Shown here piece after piece: positions 16,475-26,600 of a stretch of 55,515 nt of DNA. A program made the translations under genes and the position numbers. Position 1 is the first letter of the stretch. Each line of letters starts with the position of its first letter. Location: contig CAMDGM010000023.1 of assembly GCA_945898015.1 (NCBI GenBank), positions 1 to 55,515 on the forward strand. The letters are read 5' to 3'. Source of the stretch: PVC group bacterium (lineage in GTDB: Bacteria > Verrucomicrobiota > Kiritimatiellia > CAIKKV01). The notes beneath the pieces were generated by a model. The model did not search any database. It was given only the letters and a program-made list of their open reading frames with translations, and was not told the DNA's origin.

Positions 16475-17890
16475 ATGACGATCACCCGAAGAGACTTCTT
16501 GAAATCAGCCATCATGGCCGTTGCAGGCGGAACAGCCCTCAAGGAGTTTACCGCGATGACATATCTTGAAGGGTTTTCCAAGGATCATGTTTCCAAGGCT
16601 GCAGGGATGACCATGCCTCCCGTGATTCAAGTCATTAACGATGATGGCGGATGGTGCTGGTTCCAGGACGAGCGCGCCATCATTCAAGGGGACAAGCTGA
16701 TCGTCGCTTCCGTCGCCAGCGGCTTCCGTGATGCTTCCCGTCGCGGCAGCATAGAGGTCACGGGCCACGACCTGACAACCGGCATGCAAACCCGTGCACG
16801 ACTTACCCAGGCCGTGAGCCCGCTCTACGACGATCACTATTCGCCAGCTTTGCTTGCCCGTCCGGACGGGCGGTTGCTGGCGGTCTATACCCGCCAATGG
16901 CAGCCCGCTGACAAGGTTTTTTCCTATCGGCTTTCCACCCGGCCCAACGACCCGGCCCTGTGGGATGAGGAACGCCGCTATGAACCCAGTGCGACTTCCG
17001 ATATCACCTATTCCAACTTGCATCACCTTTCCGCTGAGAATGGAGGCCGGGGCCGCACATTCAATTTCTTCCGCGGCCTGGATGGTGACCTCAAGCCTGC
17101 GTACTCCTGGTCCGATGACGGGGGCTTGACCTGGCACACCGGAAACAGGGTCATACCGTCGCCATCCCTGCGGCCCTACGTGAAATACGCCTCGAATGGC
17201 ACGGACACCATTCATCTGATCTACACCGAAGGTCATCCGGGTGAATTCGGCAAGACGAGCGTCTTTCATGTCTACTACCGGAACGGGCGACTGCACCGGT
17301 CTGACGGGATCGTGGTGGCGACGCTGGCGGAGGGCTTGCCCGAGGTCGCGGCCGGCACGCCCATCTTCAACGGCAACACCGAGAACCTCGCGTGGGTCAG
17401 TGACCTCCACCTGGATGCCGCCGGGCACCCGTATGCGGCGTATTCTGTCCACAGGAAGCATGCCGGCGTCCCGCCTGGCGCGGATCATCGCTATCGATAC
17501 GCCCGCTGGACTGGCGAAAGGTGGCTGGACTACGAGATTGCCTACGCCGGCAGCCGGCTCTGCCCCAGCCAGGATGATTACACCGGTAACATCGCCCTGG
17601 ATCCACACGATCCCTGCATCGCCTTCATTTCGACGAATGCGGATCCCGTGTCCGGCGCCCCGCTGGTGAGCAGCGCAGACGGGCAGCGCCACTGGGAAAT
17701 CTATCGCGGAGTCACCCAGGACGGAGGCGCATCGTGGTGCTGGAGCGCATGGACCGCCAATTCGACGGAGGACAACTTGCGCCCCATCGTGCCGGATGGA
17801 GACAGGCGGCGCCGCGCCGTGCTCTGGTTGCGCGGCCGGTACCGGGACTACACGGACTATGAACTGGCAGTCGTTGGAGTAATCCTATGA
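16475..17890 (+). CDS. Tat-exported BNR_4 family beta-propeller protein
   Basis: The 471-residue protein starts with a twin-arginine signal (TRRDFLKSAIMAVAGGTAL). Near residue 50 comes INDDGGWCWFQDERAII, typical of the BNR_4 group (PF15892), followed by repeated propeller strands (SPALLARPDGRLLAVYTR, YSWSDDGGLTWHTG, AWVSDLHLDAAGHPYAAYS). Relatives of this fold include ulvan and rhamnogalacturonan lyases and carbohydrate-binding proteins. A lyase is therefore possible, but I see no residue that proves it. It is placed four bases after the deleted gene that follows GH3 and is coupled (ATGA) to the next fragment. Confidence 0.9.
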   Translation: MTITRRDFLKSAIMAVAGGTALKEFTAMTYLEGFSKDHVSKAAGMTMPPVIQVINDDGGWCWFQDERAIIQGDKLIVASVASGFRDASRRGSIEVTGHDLTTGMQTRARLTQAVSPLYDDHYSPALLARPDGRLLAVYTRQWQPADKVFSYRLSTRPNDPALWDEERRYEPSATSDITYSNLHHLSAENGGRGRTFNFFRGLDGDLKPAYSWSDDGGLTWHTGNRVIPSPSLRPYVKYASNGTDTIHLIYTEGHPGEFGKTSVFHVYYRNGRLHRSDGIVVATLAEGLPEVAAGTPIFNGNTENLAWVSDLHLDAAGHPYAAYSVHRKHAGVPPGADHRYRYARWTGERWLDYEIAYAGSRLCPSQDDYTGNIALDPHDPCIAFISTNADPVSGAPLVSSADGQRHWEIYRGVTQDGGASWCWSAWTANSTEDNLRPIVPDGDRRRRAVLWLRGRYRDYTDYELAVVGVIL

Positions 17891-18158
17891 AAAATCTCAC
17901 TTTCAGTTTCTGGACCACGGGGCATGCCCGCTTCCCCGGCGTGCCGGTGGCCGGCGGCGGCGCGGCGCTGGGGGCCGGGCAGACATGCAGCGAGCTCCTG
18001 CCGGCTGCGCCGGGTTGCGCAGCCTGCTCGTCGCGCCGTTGCCGGTCGCTGCGGGAAGTTTGGTCGGTTTCATGTTCGGCGAACTGATAACAATTGAAGG
18101 CCGGACACAGTTTGGCAATCTGATGGCAGTGCGACTGGCACCCGTGAAGACAGCATGA
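17887..18158 (+). pseudogene. Frameshifted gene remnant
   Basis: An ATG coupled to the BNR_4 stop (ATGA) encodes MKNLTFSFWTTGHARFPGV. The frame then degenerates into Cys- and Arg-rich sequence. A second frame with better composition picks up at about 18009 (GLRSLLVAPLPVAAGSLVGF) and ends MAVRLAPVKTA at a TGA (18156-18158). The combined reading is about 90 residues. It looks like two ends of one gene joined out of frame. No family was recognised. Confidence 0.4.
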
Positions 18159-18177
18159 TGGTGAAAGGAGCGAGAAG

Positions 18178-19314
18178 ATGACCAACAAGCAACGCGTCCA
18201 CGCCGCCCTCGAGGGCAAACCGGTCGACCGCTGCCCGGTGACTGTCAGCTACAATCAGCTCTACTTCCAGGATCACGTTGCCGAGATCACGGGCGGCCCC
18301 TGGTGGGAAGCGCACCGCTGGTACGCCTCGTCCGTGGAGCGGCACATGTCCGTGTATCGCCAACTGTTGCAGGCGGTACCGTTCGACCTATTGCAGCCGT
18401 GCCACAGTCCCAGCGGAAATCCGGACGATGTCGAGTTCGTGGAACGGGCGGACGGGCCCTATCGCCATGAGAAGCGCGCCGGCACGTGGACACGGCTAGA
18501 GCAACACGCCAGCGGCTTCGCCTTCGACTATCATGCCAACGAGACGCGGCACGTCTTTTCGCGCGAGGACATCGATCGACGGCTGCCCGCGCCGGGGCCG
18601 GACCGGGCGCCGGGTCCGGACGAGTGCCCCTACCTCCGGCTCGTGGTGCGCGAGTTCGGCCGCGACCATTTCATCCTCACCGGCGGTGTCATCGGCACGC
18701 TCTATTCCTGTGGCCACCATGTGGGACAGACCAATCTCTTCACGATGCTCCTTGACGAACCGGATCTCGTGGAGGCTCTGTGCGAGCGCATCACCGCCTG
18801 CAATATAGCCGAAATCCGACGCTTGGCGGCCTTTGGGGGGGACGCGATCTACATTGACGACGCCACGGCCACCAGCGATATGATCTCGCCGGCCTTGTAC
18901 GAGCGGTTCAGTCTGCCTTACATGAAGGCCATGGTGGACGAAATCCATCGCCTGAAACACAAGGCGATCCTGATCTACTTTGGGGGCGTCATGGACCGGG
19001 TGGAGATGATCGCCGCCACCGGCGCCGACGCCTTGAACATGGAGTGCAGCATGAAAGGGTTTGTCAACGACTTGGGTGAGGCAGCCCGGCGCATCGGCGA
19101 CCGGATGACCCTGTACACGAACATTGACCCAGTGACCGTGCTGCAGGACGGCACGGATGCGGACCTGGAGGTGGAAATCCGCCGCCAGGTCGCGGCCGGT
19201 CGCGCGGCGCGAGGCCTGGTCATCTCCACCGCCAGCCCCATCACGCCGTCGACACCCCTGGCGCGGGTACAGAAGTTCCTGGAATTGGGGCGGAAAATGG
19301 GCGCAAGGGGATGA
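18178..19314 (+). CDS. Uroporphyrinogen decarboxylase-like (UroD/MtaA family) protein
   Basis: A 378-residue COG0407 member beginning MTNKQRVHAALEGKPVDRCP, the standard opening of this family, with AAGGAG just upstream. Barrel strands include FILTGGVIGTLYSCGHHVG, GGDAIYIDDATATSDMISP and TGADALNMECSMKG. The HxC zinc motif is replaced by IYFGG, so the active-site chemistry is probably not that of MtaA. It keeps the C-terminal STASPITPSTPLARV stretch common to the family. It lies directly before the GH42 gene (34-base gap). Function unknown; an active site for a tetrapyrrole-like or other carboxylated ligand cannot be excluded. Confidence 0.9.
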   Translation: MTNKQRVHAALEGKPVDRCPVTVSYNQLYFQDHVAEITGGPWWEAHRWYASSVERHMSVYRQLLQAVPFDLLQPCHSPSGNPDDVEFVERADGPYRHEKRAGTWTRLEQHASGFAFDYHANETRHVFSREDIDRRLPAPGPDRAPGPDECPYLRLVVREFGRDHFILTGGVIGTLYSCGHHVGQTNLFTMLLDEPDLVEALCERITACNIAEIRRLAAFGGDAIYIDDATATSDMISPALYERFSLPYMKAMVDEIHRLKHKAILIYFGGVMDRVEMIAATGADALNMECSMKGFVNDLGEAARRIGDRMTLYTNIDPVTVLQDGTDADLEVEIRRQVAAGRAARGLVISTASPITPSTPLARVQKFLELGRKMGARG

Positions 19315-19348
19315 ACAAGAACACGAAAAGGTACGAATGGAGACAACG

Positions 19349-21559
19349 ATGAACACAACCCAATTCACCACACTCTTCCCCCTCGGCTCGCACCTGTGCC
19401 GCGAGCCCATGCCGCCGATGTCCGAGATGAAGCGCGACATGGAACTGCTGAAGAAGCAGGGCTTCAACCTTATCAAGCTCCAGGAGAACTGGATGATCGA
19501 TGAGCCGCAAGAGGGCGGCTGCGACTTCACGCGCTACGAGGAACTGATCGCGCACGCCGCCACGCTCGACCTGGGCGTCTACCTCGGGCTCACCTGCGAG
19601 CAGGCACCGCACTGGCTCTACGAGAAACACCCGGACTGTCGCATGATCGGACGTGACGGGCGCCCGATCCCGTACGAAGCGCCGACCACGCTGCCGGCCG
19701 ATGGCAAGCCCGGCCCGTGCTACGACCACCCCGGGGCCATGGCTGAGCAACTCCGCTTCATCACGCGGCTCGTGCAGACGCTGGGCCGTTTCGAGAACGT
19801 GGTGGTTTGGAACACCTGGCAGGAGATTGGCTACTGGGCCGAAGCACTGGTCGGCCAGAGCGTCTGCTTCTGCCCGAACACGCTGGCGTTCTTCCGGCGC
19901 TGGCTGGCCGAGCGCTATGGCGATCTGGATGCCCTCAATCGCGCCTGGAACACTCGTTATCCCTCCTGGGAAGCGATCCTGCCCAGCCGCGCCTCGCGCC
20001 AGCCGCAGGCCGTCGACCTGGCCTGGCAGACCTTCATGGACGACGCACAGATCGCCCATGTCCTCCGGCGGCGGGCCGAGGCGATCCGCGCTGCCGATCC
20101 GTTGAAACGACCGGTTTTCGCGCACAAGGGCGGTCCGACCCTGGCCTCGGGACAGGACTGGGCCTATGCCCGTTGCCAGGATTTCCTCGGTTCGTCCTGC
20201 TACCCCGCCTGGGGCTGCGGCCATGGCTGGGACGACGGTCACGCCCGCCCGTTCGCGCGCGAGCATGCCCTGCTGACGGAGTTATGGGACAGCGTTGCCT
20301 ATCGCTATGACCATATCCGCTGCGCCAACCCCGGCCAGGGCCGGGCCGGCGGCGTGCCGGTGTGGGCGGCGGAATTCCAGGGCGGCCCGATCAGCACCGG
20401 CTTCCATAAGGGCCGCGTACCGTCGTCCGACGATACCCGTCGCTGGATGCTTGGCGCGGTCAGTTCCGGCGTGACGGCCATCTCGTTCTGGGTCACCCGC
20501 GCCGAGATCATGGCGGCCGAGCAGAACGGCTTCAGCCTGCTCGACAGTGCGGGAGCCACTACGCCGCGCCTCGACGAGGCGGGTCGCATCGGTCGCGCCC
20601 TGAACGCCCACGCCGACCTGTTCGCACAACCCACGATGCAGCCCGCCCAGGTCGGCATCCTGGTCAATGAGGCGAACTTCCAGGTCTGTTCCCATCTTGC
20701 GCAGGGCGGCGAAAACCTGGCCTACAGCACCCGCGGCTGGTGGCGGTTGCTGTGGGAGTCGAACATCCCGGCCGACTTGCTCAGCGCCGGCCATGATCTC
20801 GAACGCCTCGGCCGGTATCGCGCACTGATCGTGCCGTTCCCGCTGTCGCTTTCCGAAGCGGTCGCCGCGAAACTGGCGGATTACGTTCAGGCGGGCGGCT
20901 GTCTGGTCAGTGAGGCCGCGCCGGGGCGGATCAACGAGGAGGGGGTGTGCAACCGCGGCGAGTTGTCGCCGGCACTTTCCGCGCTCTTCGGTGTGCGGCA
21001 GCACTCGTTTACGATGGTGCGTGAGCCCGAGGGCGGCAGCCGCTGGTCGCCCGCCGAACGGACCTGGGGCGAGTACCTCGAGGCGCAGATGCTCGACGGG
21101 GGCGGCCCGCTGGCCGGGCATGCTTTGCGGGTGAACGTCTATCGCGAGACGTATGAAGCGCTGGCCGGCGCGGAGCCGGTGCTGAGGGCCGGCGAGGCTG
21201 TCGCCGGCGTCCGTCGCCGAGTCGGCAAGGGGCAGGCCTGGCTGCTCGGAACCTATGTGGGCCACAGTGGAACGGCGTACCGCGATCCTGCGATCCATGC
21301 CGCCGTGAAGGCGCTGCTGGGCGCGTGCGGCGTGGCCCCGGAACATGAGGGCAAACTGATCCTCCGTAAGCGGGTGACATCGGGCAAGGAGGCGTGGCTG
21401 TTCTTCAATCCCACCGGTGAGCGCCTCGCGGAGAAGGTGTCCGTCGCCGGCTGGGAAAAGGTCGTCGACCTGCTCGGCGCGCCCGTTGAACGAGCCGGTG
21501 CCCTGGTAGAACTGACTGTCGGCGCCCTTGATTTACGGGTGCTGATTCTGTCGAGGTAA
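19349..21559 (+). CDS. GH42 beta-galactosidase-like enzyme
   Basis: A 736-residue protein with the GH42 layout: catalytic barrel (residues 1-390), trimerisation (glutamine-amidotransferase-like) domain (about 430-640) and C-terminal beta domain. It opens with MPPMSEMKRDMELLKKQGFN and the likely acid/base is Glu159 in VVWNTWQEIGYW. The likely nucleophile is Glu342 in VWAAEFQGGP. No signal peptide is present, so cytoplasmic action on galactosides or related beta-linked sugars is likely. The ATG at 19349 has GGAG at the right distance; the ATG at 19337 is an alternative. The gene precedes the toroid gene by eight bases. Confidence 0.92.
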   Translation: MNTTQFTTLFPLGSHLCREPMPPMSEMKRDMELLKKQGFNLIKLQENWMIDEPQEGGCDFTRYEELIAHAATLDLGVYLGLTCEQAPHWLYEKHPDCRMIGRDGRPIPYEAPTTLPADGKPGPCYDHPGAMAEQLRFITRLVQTLGRFENVVVWNTWQEIGYWAEALVGQSVCFCPNTLAFFRRWLAERYGDLDALNRAWNTRYPSWEAILPSRASRQPQAVDLAWQTFMDDAQIAHVLRRRAEAIRAADPLKRPVFAHKGGPTLASGQDWAYARCQDFLGSSCYPAWGCGHGWDDGHARPFAREHALLTELWDSVAYRYDHIRCANPGQGRAGGVPVWAAEFQGGPISTGFHKGRVPSSDDTRRWMLGAVSSGVTAISFWVTRAEIMAAEQNGFSLLDSAGATTPRLDEAGRIGRALNAHADLFAQPTMQPAQVGILVNEANFQVCSHLAQGGENLAYSTRGWWRLLWESNIPADLLSAGHDLERLGRYRALIVPFPLSLSEAVAAKLADYVQAGGCLVSEAAPGRINEEGVCNRGELSPALSALFGVRQHSFTMVREPEGGSRWSPAERTWGEYLEAQMLDGGGPLAGHALRVNVYRETYEALAGAEPVLRAGEAVAGVRRRVGKGQAWLLGTYVGHSGTAYRDPAIHAAVKALLGACGVAPEHEGKLILRKRVTSGKEAWLFFNPTGERLAEKVSVAGWEKVVDLLGAPVERAGALVELTVGALDLRVLILSR

Positions 21560-21567
21560 AGGTGTTC

Positions 21568-22353
21568 ATGAAGGCAAGCACTGGATGGGAACAAAAGGCG
21601 CTGGACTTTATCGCTGCGCATCGGCTCGAGGAACCAGGCCGCTACCGCTATGCCGCCGTGTGCGCCGCGCCGACGCTCTATTCCTCCACCTACGCCGCCA
21701 TGGCGCGGCATCTGCTCGGTGATCTCCAGGGGCTGCCGGCGGGGGAGCGCGCCGAGTGGGTCGCCTATCTGCAAGGCCAGCAGGACGACGACGGGCTCTT
21801 CCGCGACCCGGTGATCTTCGACCAGGGCTGGTTCAAGGGCGATCCGCTCGACTGTGGCCGGCCGCACCTGACCTGCCACGTTATTGCCGCGCTGGCGTGT
21901 CTGGATGCGGTGGCGGCGAAGCCGTTGCGCTGGCTCGATCCGTGGCGCGAGCCGGACGCGCTGGTGCGCTGGCTGGAGGCCCGCGACTGGGGGGCGCGCG
22001 TGGCCTGGACCGGCAACGAGATCATGAATGTCGGCGCGCTGTTGCAATACGCGCGCGACTTCCAGAACGATGCCCGGGCCGGCCGGGCCGTGGTCGTGCT
22101 CCTAGAGTGGCTTGGCACGCATCATGTGAACCCGGCGACCGGCGTCTGGGGCGACGTGGAAGTGGCAGAGCCGATCTGGCGCAGCCACGCCGTGCAGGCG
22201 ACATACCATTGGTGGCCGCTGTTCTTCTACGATGGTGTGCGGCCGCCGCACCTCGAGCGCGCCATCGATACGGTCCTGGCCACGCGCGGGGAGACCGACC
22301 GACTGGAACTGAACCTGTCGGCACAAAGCCTGGTGGTGGCGCTGGCGGAATGA
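21568..22353 (+). CDS. Alpha/alpha-toroid protein with a glycosidase-like tail
   Basis: The 261-residue protein has helical repeats with QQDDDGLFRDP and RPHLTCHVIAALACLDAV, resembling the prenyltransferase/squalene-cyclase alpha/alpha toroid, and later WGDVEVAEPIWRSHAVQATY. The last 16 residues, LELNLSAQSLVVALAE, do not belong to that fold; they match the end of the GH106-like protein at 7334 (LDLPPHSLVVALGE). It may therefore be an in-frame join of a toroid protein to the tail of a lost hydrolase. A GTG at 21562 is an alternative start. Function unknown. Confidence 0.75.
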   Translation: MKASTGWEQKALDFIAAHRLEEPGRYRYAAVCAAPTLYSSTYAAMARHLLGDLQGLPAGERAEWVAYLQGQQDDDGLFRDPVIFDQGWFKGDPLDCGRPHLTCHVIAALACLDAVAAKPLRWLDPWREPDALVRWLEARDWGARVAWTGNEIMNVGALLQYARDFQNDARAGRAVVVLLEWLGTHHVNPATGVWGDVEVAEPIWRSHAVQATYHWWPLFFYDGVRPPHLERAIDTVLATRGETDRLELNLSAQSLVVALAE

Positions 22354-22382
22354 AGGCGGAGTTACCAATCAGGAAAGCATCT

Positions 22383-23594
22383 ATGACAGCGATTCCCTGG
22401 GACATGGCGGCCTTGACGGTCGCACCGAGAGTGTTCGAGGCTCCACTCTCCGGAGCGGAGGGCATCCGGGCTCTCTTCTACGAGGGATTGTCGTGGAAAG
22501 GCAGGGGCACACGCGTCTTCGCCTACTGTGGCATTCCAGAGCGGGCTTCGAGCGGACGTGTTCCGGGTATGGTGCTGGTGCATGGTGGCGGCGGTTCGGC
22601 TTTCATCCCCTGGGTTCAACTCTGGATGCGCCGGGGCTATGCCGCGATCGTTATGGACACCTGCGGGTGCGTCAGTGGAGGTGGCTACGAGAACCATCTG
22701 CGGCACGAGCACGGCGGACCGCCGGGCTGGGGTGGTTTCGAGCAGATCAACGAACCGGTGCACGACCAATGGACCCACCACGCCGTGGCGGACGTGGTCC
22801 TGGCTCATTCGCTGTTGAGCTCTTTCCAGAAGGTGGATCCGGCACGGATCGGCCTGACCGGCGTCTCCTGGGGCGGCTACTTGGCCTGCATCGCGGCGGC
22901 GGTGGATGGCCGTTTCCGCTTTGCCGCGCCGGTGTATGGTTGCGGATTCCTGGGTGAAAACTCAGCGTGGCTGAACGAATTCCGGAAGATGGGGGAGGAA
23001 CGTGCCCGCCGCTGGCTTGCGCTTTGGGATCCTTCGGTCTATTTGCCCGGCGTGCGCATGCCCATGCTGTGGGTGAATGGCACCAATGACTTCGCCTATC
23101 CTCCGGACTCCTGGTTGAAGTCTTCCCGTTTGCCCTCCGGCGATCGGACACTGTGTCTGCGGGTGCGCATGCCGCACGGGCATGGCGGGCCGGGCGAGAA
23201 CCCGCCCGAGATCCATGTCCTGGCCGAGGCGTTGTTCCGGAACGGCGTCCCCCTGCCGCGCATCCTTTCGTCCGGCCGCGACGGGCAGCACCTTCGAGTC
23301 ACTTTCGAGAGTCAAGTTCCACCCGTGCGGGCCGAACTGAACTACACGACTGACGCCGGGCCTTGGCAGGAGCGCAACTGGCACACGGAATCCGCCGCGC
23401 TGGAGGCCGCCGGGGGCGCGGCCTCAGCCACGATGCCGGTGAATGCAACGGCCGCCTATCTGAATCTGGTCGACCATCGGGGGTGCATGGTCAGCTCGGA
23501 TTGCGAGCAGGACCTGCCGCAAGCCGGAGTACGGATGCGGGCATCTGAAGCAGGGGTTGCCATCGGCAGACCGATGGATCCGGCCGGGCAATGA
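22383..23594 (+). CDS. Alpha/beta hydrolase, acetyl xylan esterase-like
   Basis: The 403-residue enzyme has a complete serine-hydrolase triad: Ser162 in GVSWGGY, Asp236 in NGTNDFAYP and His265 or His267 in MPHGHGG. The region PGMVLVHGGGGSAF forms the oxyanion loop, followed by GYAAIVMDTCGCVSGGGY. The pattern fits the acetyl xylan esterase/dienelactone hydrolase group, which removes acyl groups from sugars or peptides. A C-terminal beta domain (residues 290-390) follows. No signal peptide is seen. AGGAAAG precedes ATG 22383; ATG 22350, coupled to the upstream stop, would add 11 residues. Confidence 0.9.
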   Translation: MTAIPWDMAALTVAPRVFEAPLSGAEGIRALFYEGLSWKGRGTRVFAYCGIPERASSGRVPGMVLVHGGGGSAFIPWVQLWMRRGYAAIVMDTCGCVSGGGYENHLRHEHGGPPGWGGFEQINEPVHDQWTHHAVADVVLAHSLLSSFQKVDPARIGLTGVSWGGYLACIAAAVDGRFRFAAPVYGCGFLGENSAWLNEFRKMGEERARRWLALWDPSVYLPGVRMPMLWVNGTNDFAYPPDSWLKSSRLPSGDRTLCLRVRMPHGHGGPGENPPEIHVLAEALFRNGVPLPRILSSGRDGQHLRVTFESQVPPVRAELNYTTDAGPWQERNWHTESAALEAAGGAASATMPVNATAAYLNLVDHRGCMVSSDCEQDLPQAGVRMRASEAGVAIGRPMDPAGQ

Positions 23595-23650
23595 GCATCA
23601 TGAGAAGATAGGCCTGCGAAACGCGCGGCGTGATCGCTTTGGCGGAATGA
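23591..23650 (+). pseudogene. Deleted gene: coupled start, in-frame stop, then a C-terminal tail
   Basis: An ATG overlapping the esterase stop reads MSIMRR, then TAG (23609-23611), then in the same frame ACETRGVIALAE and a TGA (23648-23650). The tail resembles the SLVVALAE/SLVVALGE ends of the proteins at 21568 and 7334. It looks like a hydrolase gene reduced to its first codons and its last dozen. The match is short. Confidence 0.35.
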
Positions 23651-23691
23651 AAGGATGATCAGGAATGAATTGCAAGCGAAGAGGTCGTGAA

Positions 23692-26600
23692 ATGGCCATC
23701 CATGTTGGCGCTTTGGCAAATGGCAAGGCCGACGGCAGCGCGGCGCATCCTTATCCCACCCTGGAAGCCGCGCGCGATGCCGTGCGCCGATTGCGCAGTC
23801 GGGGTGGTCTCAAGTTGCCCGTGCGGGTGCTGATCGCCCCCGGGGTTTATCGGCTGAACGCGCCGCTGGTCTTCACGCCGGAAGACGGCGGCACGGCGGA
23901 ATGCCCGGTCACCTGGTCCGGCTGTGGCGGACGACCGCTCTTGAGTGGGGCACGGGTCATCGCCGGCTGGCGGTCGGGGACGATCAACAGTCGGCCGTGC
24001 TGGCAAGTGGATCTGCAGGAGGTCAAGGCGGGCCGCTGGTGGTTCACCCAATTGTTTGTCAACGGCCGCCGCCGGTTGCGCGCCCGGCTGCCCAAGCAGG
24101 GCTTCTACCGGTTTGCGGGTGTTCCGGAGGAGGAGGCAAAGGCCGATGGCGGGGGCCACTTCCACGGCGCCAAGTGCGCCTTCTTCGAACCCGGCGAGGT
24201 CCGGGCCTTCAAAAACCCGGCGGACATCGAGGTCGTGGTGCCGGACCATTGGTACGAGAATCATCTCCGGATCGAATCCATCGATGAGGCGAACCGCCTG
24301 ATCCGCTTTGCCACCAAGGGCTGGAGTCGGTTCTCACGCGACGAAACCGGGCGGCACACCCGCTTCCGTCTGGATCACGTGGCGGAGGGTTGTCTGGAAC
24401 CCGGCGACTGGTACCTGGACCGTCCGACCGGCACGTTGTCCTATATCCCCATGCCGGGTGAGAAACTGGAAACGGCTCTTTTCGAGGCGCCGGCGCTGGA
24501 CCTGCTGTTGTCGGTTCAGGGCGACGCGCTGGACCCGCAACAGCGGGTGCGTCATCTGCGCTTTGAGTTTTTGGATTTCCGGCATACGGATTGGGAACTG
24601 CCGCGCGATAATCCCGGCGCGCTCCAGTCGGCGATGAACGTGCCTGCCGCGGTGCGTTTGGTGGGCGCCGAGGACTGTGCGCTTTATGGTTGCCGCGTCA
24701 GTCAGGCAGGCGGCTGGGCGATTGAGGTCCTGCGAGGCTGCCACCGCAACCGCATCGTCGCCTGCGCGTTGCACGACCTCGGCGGAGGTGGCGTCAAGAT
24801 CGGCCACGAGGGCGGGCTTCCGCGCGAATGGGTCGAGGGTTCGCAAACTGCGTTTCGCGGCCTGGATGCCGCGGCGCTGGGATGGGGCCCCTGCCGCGAG
24901 GACCCCGGCGGCCTGATGCCGGGCCGCGATCGGTCCGAGCCTTCGGCCACTACCGTGAGCGACTGCTCGATCCATGACGGCGGGATCATTTTCCATTCCG
25001 CCATCGGCGTCTGGATCGGCGATGCCGGCCGCAACCGCGTGGTGCATAATCGCATCTGGAATTTCAACTACAGCGGCATCTCCTGCGGCTGGACCTGGGG
25101 CTACGCGCCGGCGTTCACGTGCGACAACCGCATCGAGGGCAACCACATTCATGGGATCGGGCACGGCATGCTCAGCGACATGGGCGCCATCTACACGCTT
25201 GGCCGGCAGGCAGGCACCACGATCCGGCGGAACTATATCCACGACGTGGACAGCTACGGGTACGGCGGTTGGGGCATCTACACCGACGAGGGCAGCAGTT
25301 GGATCCGGGTCGAGGAGAATGTCGTGTGTCGCACCAGGAGCGGCGGGTTCATGCAGCACTATGGGCGGGACAACATGGTCCGGCACAATCTGTTCGCGGA
25401 AGCCGTCGGCACGCAGGTCCAGATCTCGCGCCGGGAAATGATGGGCTCCTTGACCTTCCGGGGGAACCTCGTACAGGGCGCCGGGAATGGCGAACTGTGG
25501 GCTGGCGAAGGCTGGGCCACGGCGGGGATGGACGGCAACGTCTATGTCGGCGCGCCGGGCCGGCCCGCGGAGTTTGCCGGGCAGACCTGGGAGCAATGGC
25601 GCGCGGGCGGAAGGGATCGGGCCGGGAAGTTCCTGGACGCGGTGTTGTTGGATGCCAGCGGGGATCTGCCGCTTCTCGGCTGCCCCGAGGCCTTCAAGGC
25701 CGCCGGCCTGGATCCCAGGCGGCTGGCCGCCGTGGTGGCGGAGGCCGGACCGCGCCTTGGCTTGTGCCTGCCGCCATCCATCGACGACGTGCGTCAGGAA
25801 CCTGAGAAACGCCGCCCATTGGTGGAAGCCTGCCTCTGGCCCTGGCCCGCCGAATGGCCGGGGGATCATCCCTGGGGCTCGTTGCCGTCATGCGCCATCA
25901 CCCCGCAGGGCGAGGCCCGGACCTTCTCCCTGACGTTAGAGAACCGGGGCGATGCGCCGGTGCGCGGGGAATACCGGCTGAAAGTTGTGCCGGCCTCCGC
26001 GGCCCGCTTTGAGGGTCCGCGCCGTCTGGCCGTCAACCTCAAGCCCGGGGCGCGGACGCAGCTTGAAGTGACGCTCGTGGCGACCGGTCAATCCAAGGCC
26101 TTCAGCGTTGCAGCCGAGGCGCGTGGCGAGCACTTGTTCGACAGCCGGCTGTTCTGCGTAGTGGCGCGGGGCGTTCCGCCGACGCTGACGATTCAACGCC
26201 TGTCGGTGGCGCCCAAGTCATCGGAGCTGCTGAAGACGTTGGAAACGCTGACGTCTCATCCGCTGGACGGGAATGGATGCCCGGTGGCAGCGACTGTGCG
26301 GCTGGCCGTTGCCCAGGACCGGCTCCTGATCCGCATGGACACCGAAGACGCAGCGCCCGTGCGGCGTTCGCTGCTGTGGGAGGGGTCCAGCGTTGAGCTG
26401 TTTGTCGCACCGGAAGTTGGGGTGCCGCGCCGGCAATTGATCGTGGCGCCACCGGTGGGAGGAGAGCCCGTGGGCATCAAGCTGGATACGCCGGCCGGCA
26501 TGATGGTCCCGGAGGGCGTGGAAGCCGCGGGCGCCATGACCCAGACCGGGTGGGCGGTCGCGCTGTCCATCCCGATGGCGGTGCTGGGACTTGAGGGTGC

